From the NCBI GenBank assembly GCA_937914965.1, contig CALGIY010000117.1:1-9173 (forward strand): a DNA stretch of 9,173 nt, given 5' to 3'. How positions within the stretch are numbered: the stretch's first letter is position 1; the number at the start of each line of letters is the position of its first letter. Source of the stretch: an uncultured Thermoanaerobacteraceae bacterium (GTDB taxonomy: Bacteria > Bacillota > DSM-12270 > Thermacetogeniales > Thermacetogeniaceae). The translations under genes and the position numbers were made by a program. Below the pieces are notes generated by a model. That model made no database searches. It was not told the DNA's origin and saw only the letters and a list, made by a program, of their open reading frames with translations. Positions 7,323 through 9,173 of the stretch are shown piece after piece.

Positions 7323-7351
7323 ATTATACTTACTTATCTTTCCGGGAATGC
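7323..7351 (-). promoter_or_regulatory. Weak candidate promoter for the yknWXYZ-like operon
   Basis: A perfect -10 hexamer TATAAT is at 7328-7323, directly after the stop codon of the ribbon-helix-helix gene. At 17-bp spacing the -35 position reads GCATTC, a poor match, and there is no TGn extension. It is the best candidate in the 128-bp gap before yknW, but the operon may instead be reached by read-through from the SPFH promoter. Confidence 0.3.
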
Positions 7352-7506
7352 CCAGCACCTGGCAAGCGCCCAGAGCGAACTGCCGCCTCCCGCAGTAGAT
7401 ATTCGATCTGCCCATTCACACTGCGAAGTTCATCAGCAGCCCAACGCTCCAGCACTTCATATAGTTTAGGATCAATACGCAGAGGAAAACTCTTTCTTTT
7501 AGACAC
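7330..7506 (-). CDS. Small Arc-like ribbon-helix-helix DNA-binding protein (58 aa)
   Basis: This short gene translates to a 58-residue protein with an Arc-type ribbon-helix-helix layout. The strand KSFPLRID (residues 5-12) is followed by helix [16 protein letters not shown] (13-27) and, after the SVN turn, helix [16 protein letters not shown] (32-46), with a basic tail ending RKDK. Such proteins bind DNA as dimers through the paired strand; many are repressors or antitoxins. The start is GTG at 7506 with AAGGGAG about 9 nt upstream. The only in-frame upstream boundary is the TAG of the SPFH gene, 18 bp away and in the same frame, so no earlier start is possible. No toxin-like gene adjoins it. 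Cotranscription with the SPFH gene is likely; its target is unknown. Confidence 0.85.
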   Translation of the reverse strand: MSKRKSFPLRIDPKLYEVLERWAADELRSVNGQIEYLLREAAVRSGRLPGAGHSRKDK

Positions 7507-7524
7507 AAATAGCTGCTCCCTTGT

Positions 7525-8367
7525 CTAGTAAAGGCTTCCTGTATTAATGATTGGTTGAGCTCCCCGGTCAGATATAATTGCTACCATGATATTATTGATC
7601 ATAGCTACTTTACGCTCCTCATCCAAATCAACAAGACCATCCTGCTGCAGCTGCTCGATGGCCATCTGGGCCATTCCCACAGCACCCTCCACGATTTTCT
7701 GGCGGGCAGCCAAAATGGCAGAGGCTTGCTGGCGCTGCAGCATAGCACTGGCGATTTCTGTGGCGTAGGCTAAGTGGGTCAGGCGAGCCTCCATCACCTC
7801 TACCCCAGCTAAGGACAGGCGGTCCTGCAGTTCATGGCAGAGCTCATCAGCAACTTCCTTGCTGTTGCCGCGTAAGGAGTACCCTGCATCTTCAAAGGTA
7901 TCATAGGGGTACCCTGTGGCCACATGCCGCAGCGCGGTTTCACTTTGGATCTCCACAAATTCTTCGTAGTCATCCACATCAAAAACTGCCTTGGCGGAAT
8001 CAACCACGCGGAAAACCACTACAGCGGCGATTTCAATGGGGTTACCGTCGACATCGTTGACCTTTAGTGTCTTGCAGTTGAAGTTGCGAACCCGGAGGGA
8101 AATCTTCCGGTCAATACAGAGAGGGACAATAAACCAGATCCCGCTGTCCCGGACAGTTCCGATGTAGTTTCCGAAAAAAATCACCGCCCTGGCTTCGTTG
8201 GGCTGCACCACTCTAATACCTGATGAAAGAATGACCGCAAGAGTTGTCAAAATAATCCCTGGAACAATTTGTTCATGCATAAAGGTGTAAACACAACCGG
8301 CAATTAAAGCTAAAACAATCACAATACATACAAAACCATTGACCTTCCATGCGTTCTTTTCACCCAC
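7525..8367 (-). CDS. SPFH/band-7 domain membrane protein
   Basis: This 280-residue protein has two adjacent N-terminal hydrophobic segments (about residues 11-29 and 34-50) and then an SPFH/prohibitin-type domain. Typical family text includes RVVQPNEARAVIFFGNY (52-68), GIWFIVPL (76-83) and a C-terminal helical region VMEARLTHLAYATEIASAMLQRQQA in two blocks (191-215). SPFH proteins oligomerise on membranes and scaffold microdomains or proteases; no specific partner is evident here, and no NfeD-type protease gene adjoins it. The start is GTG at 8367 with AGGAGG 8 nt upstream. A sigma-A promoter lies just ahead (8431-8397). The next gene, a ribbon-helix-helix protein, begins 18 bp after its TAG in the same frame and is probably in the same transcript. 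Confidence 0.9.
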   Translation of the reverse strand: MGEKNAWKVNGFVCIVIVLALIAGCVYTFMHEQIVPGIILTTLAVILSSGIRVVQPNEARAVIFFGNYIGTVRDSGIWFIVPLCIDRKISLRVRNFNCKTLKVNDVDGNPIEIAAVVVFRVVDSAKAVFDVDDYEEFVEIQSETALRHVATGYPYDTFEDAGYSLRGNSKEVADELCHELQDRLSLAGVEVMEARLTHLAYATEIASAMLQRQQASAILAARQKIVEGAVGMAQMAIEQLQQDGLVDLDEERKVAMINNIMVAIISDRGAQPIINTGSLY

Positions 8368-8396
8368 AGCTGCTGCCTCCTTTATTTCATAATGGT

Positions 8397-8431
8397 ATTA
8401 TAATGATATCACTTTTTGATGAAAATGTAAA
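8397..8431 (-). promoter_or_regulatory. Sigma-A promoter for the SPFH-RHH pair
   Basis: Two overlapping matches occur on the minus strand: TTTACA (8431-8426), 17 bp, TATCAT (8408-8403); and TTTTCA (8425-8420), 17 bp, TATAAT (8402-8397). Either would start transcription shortly before the ribosome binding site at 8381-8376, giving a very short leader. The stretch upstream to 8576 shows no gene or other clear signal. Confidence 0.65.
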
Positions 8432-8576
8432 TTATGAAAGCAGACATGCTGTAGGAACAAAAACGTAAAATAATGGAACATATAGTGTCTGTGATGCTAA
8501 AGGGATTCAGAGTTGTTCGCAATCTATAGATATAATCAGGATGATATCCCCAATAGGGGCAGTCAGCAAAGCGCAA

Positions 8577-8629
8577 TATAAAAGGCGCCTGGATCTTTTG
8601 TTGCTTGCCCAAAATAGACCAGCGCCTTT
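8577..8629 (-). terminator. Terminator after the thioredoxin-reductase-like gene
   Basis: AAAGGCGC (8629-8622) and GCGCCTTT (8588-8581) form an 8-bp stem on the minus strand, extendable by TGG/CCA past a one-base bulge, with a loop of more than 20 nt. TTTTATA follows at 8583-8577. It lies 22 bp beyond the flavoprotein stop codon. The long loop makes it weaker than a textbook terminator. Confidence 0.65.
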
Positions 8630-8651
8630 GATACATTATTTTTTGCTACAG

Positions 8652-9173
8652 CTATTTATTTGTATCCAGGTAGCGCACTGCGCTCAGTGCTGCGGTAAGC
8701 CCCTCCCCAACCGCTTTTCCTATCTGGTAGGGCTTGCCGGTACAGTCCCCAGCTGCAAAAACCCCGGGGATGTTCGTTTCCAGCATCCTGTTGACAACAA
8801 TTGAACCTTCCACGATCTGGAGTCCGGAAATCAACTGCTCCGCAGGAGCTACCTCTCTGATGATGAAAACACCGGCCACCGGGAGCTTCCCACCGGGCAG
8901 GGCAACTGCGTCTACCCTATCATCCCCCAGCACACCTAGAGGCTTTACCCGGTACACCTCCACCCGGGGGTCAACCTTGATCTCAGCTTTATATGAGGGA
9001 AAGTAGTGTACCTTGCTGCATATTTCAGCCAGGAAATTCACATCTTCCTCAGCCTCAGGCGTCTCTCCAATTACCGCTACCTCCTTGTCGCGGTAAAGAG
9101 GGCCATCACAGGTAGCGCAGTATCCGAGGCCACGCCCCAGTAGTTCCTTTTCCCCATGGAAAAAGTGCGCCTG
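8652..9173 (-). CDS. Thioredoxin-reductase-like flavoprotein lacking a canonical NADPH site, C-terminal 173 residues (5' end off the right edge)
   Basis: The frame is open from the right edge to the stop at 8652. The dithiol centre CATCDG (fragment residues 19-24) and the C-terminal FAD motif GVFAAGDCTGKPYQIGKAVGEG, beginning near fragment residue 137, place it in the low-molecular-weight thioredoxin reductase family, which passes electrons from FAD to a dithiol partner. The intervening pyridine-nucleotide domain is unusual: where TrxB has GGGxSA there is GETPEA (fragment 36-41), the HRR motif is replaced by YFPSYK, and the CATCDG-to-AGD distance is about 27 residues shorter than in E. coli TrxB. 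This resembles the NADPH-independent enzymes described in clostridia (ferredoxin-dependent FFTR) and cyanobacteria (DTR). Electron-donor assignment is inference. The FAD-binding N-terminus is not in the window. Confidence 0.88.
   Translation of the reverse strand, partial: QAHFFHGEKELLGRGLGYCATCDGPLYRDKEVAVIGETPEAEEDVNFLAEICSKVHYFPSYKAEIKVDPRVEVYRVKPLGVLGDDRVDAVALPGGKLPVAGVFIIREVAPAEQLISGLQIVEGSIVVNRMLETNIPGVFAAGDCTGKPYQIGKAVGEGLTAALSAVRYLDTNK

Noticed and set aside
7217..7330. SigW-type promoter for the yknWXYZ-like operon
   Set aside because: A GAAAC element occurs near 7315, but no CGTA box follows at the required spacing.
8409..8636. 75-codon minus-strand open frame between the SPFH and flavoprotein genes
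   Set aside because: It spans the terminator stem and most of the intergenic DNA, has no clear ribosome binding site and no recognisable motif, and reaches into the SPFH promoter.
1..9173. CRISPR arrays, insertion sequences, tRNA or rRNA genes, phage attachment sites
   Set aside because: No regularly spaced direct repeats, transposase coding sequence, terminal inverted repeats or tRNA cloverleaf were seen on either strand. The only tRNA-related element is the T-box leader.

Overview
All genes in this window lie on the minus strand, so transcription runs from high to low coordinates. The content points to a low-to-moderate GC Firmicute, most likely a clostridial or Peptococcaceae-like bacterium. 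The evidence is a classical T-box leader, consensus sigma-A promoters, strong AGGAGG ribosome binding sites, a complete yknWXYZ-type transporter cassette and frequent GTG/TTG starts. I cannot name a species from the sequence.

In transcription order, the right edge (9173-8652) holds the C-terminal 173 residues of a thioredoxin-reductase-like flavoprotein. It keeps the CATCDG redox centre and the C-terminal FAD motif, but its central NADPH domain is degenerate and shortened. A terminator hairpin and a sigma-A promoter separate it from a GTG-initiated SPFH/band-7 membrane protein (8367-7525). The SPFH gene is followed 18 bp later, in the same reading frame, by a 58-codon Arc-like ribbon-helix-helix gene (7506-7330).

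Next comes a four-gene operon (7201-3450): a Yip1-family membrane protein, a membrane fusion protein, an ABC ATPase and a MacB/FtsX-type permease. Order, lengths and domain types match yknWXYZ of Bacillus subtilis. The last three genes overlap or abut, and the operon ends in a clear intrinsic terminator (3398-3373). A possible sigma-A promoter sits just upstream of that terminator and may drive the next gene.

That gene (3347-2235) encodes a protein of unknown function with two P-loop domains arising from an internal duplication. Downstream is a branched-chain amino acid unit: a near-consensus sigma-A promoter (2176-2148), a T-box riboswitch with its own terminator (about 2100-1815), ilvE (1771-884) and the first 279 codons of ilvD (837-1). 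In this arrangement uncharged tRNA, probably leucine-family, would allow read-through into the aminotransferase and dehydratase genes. ilvD runs off the left edge, so further branched-chain genes may follow.
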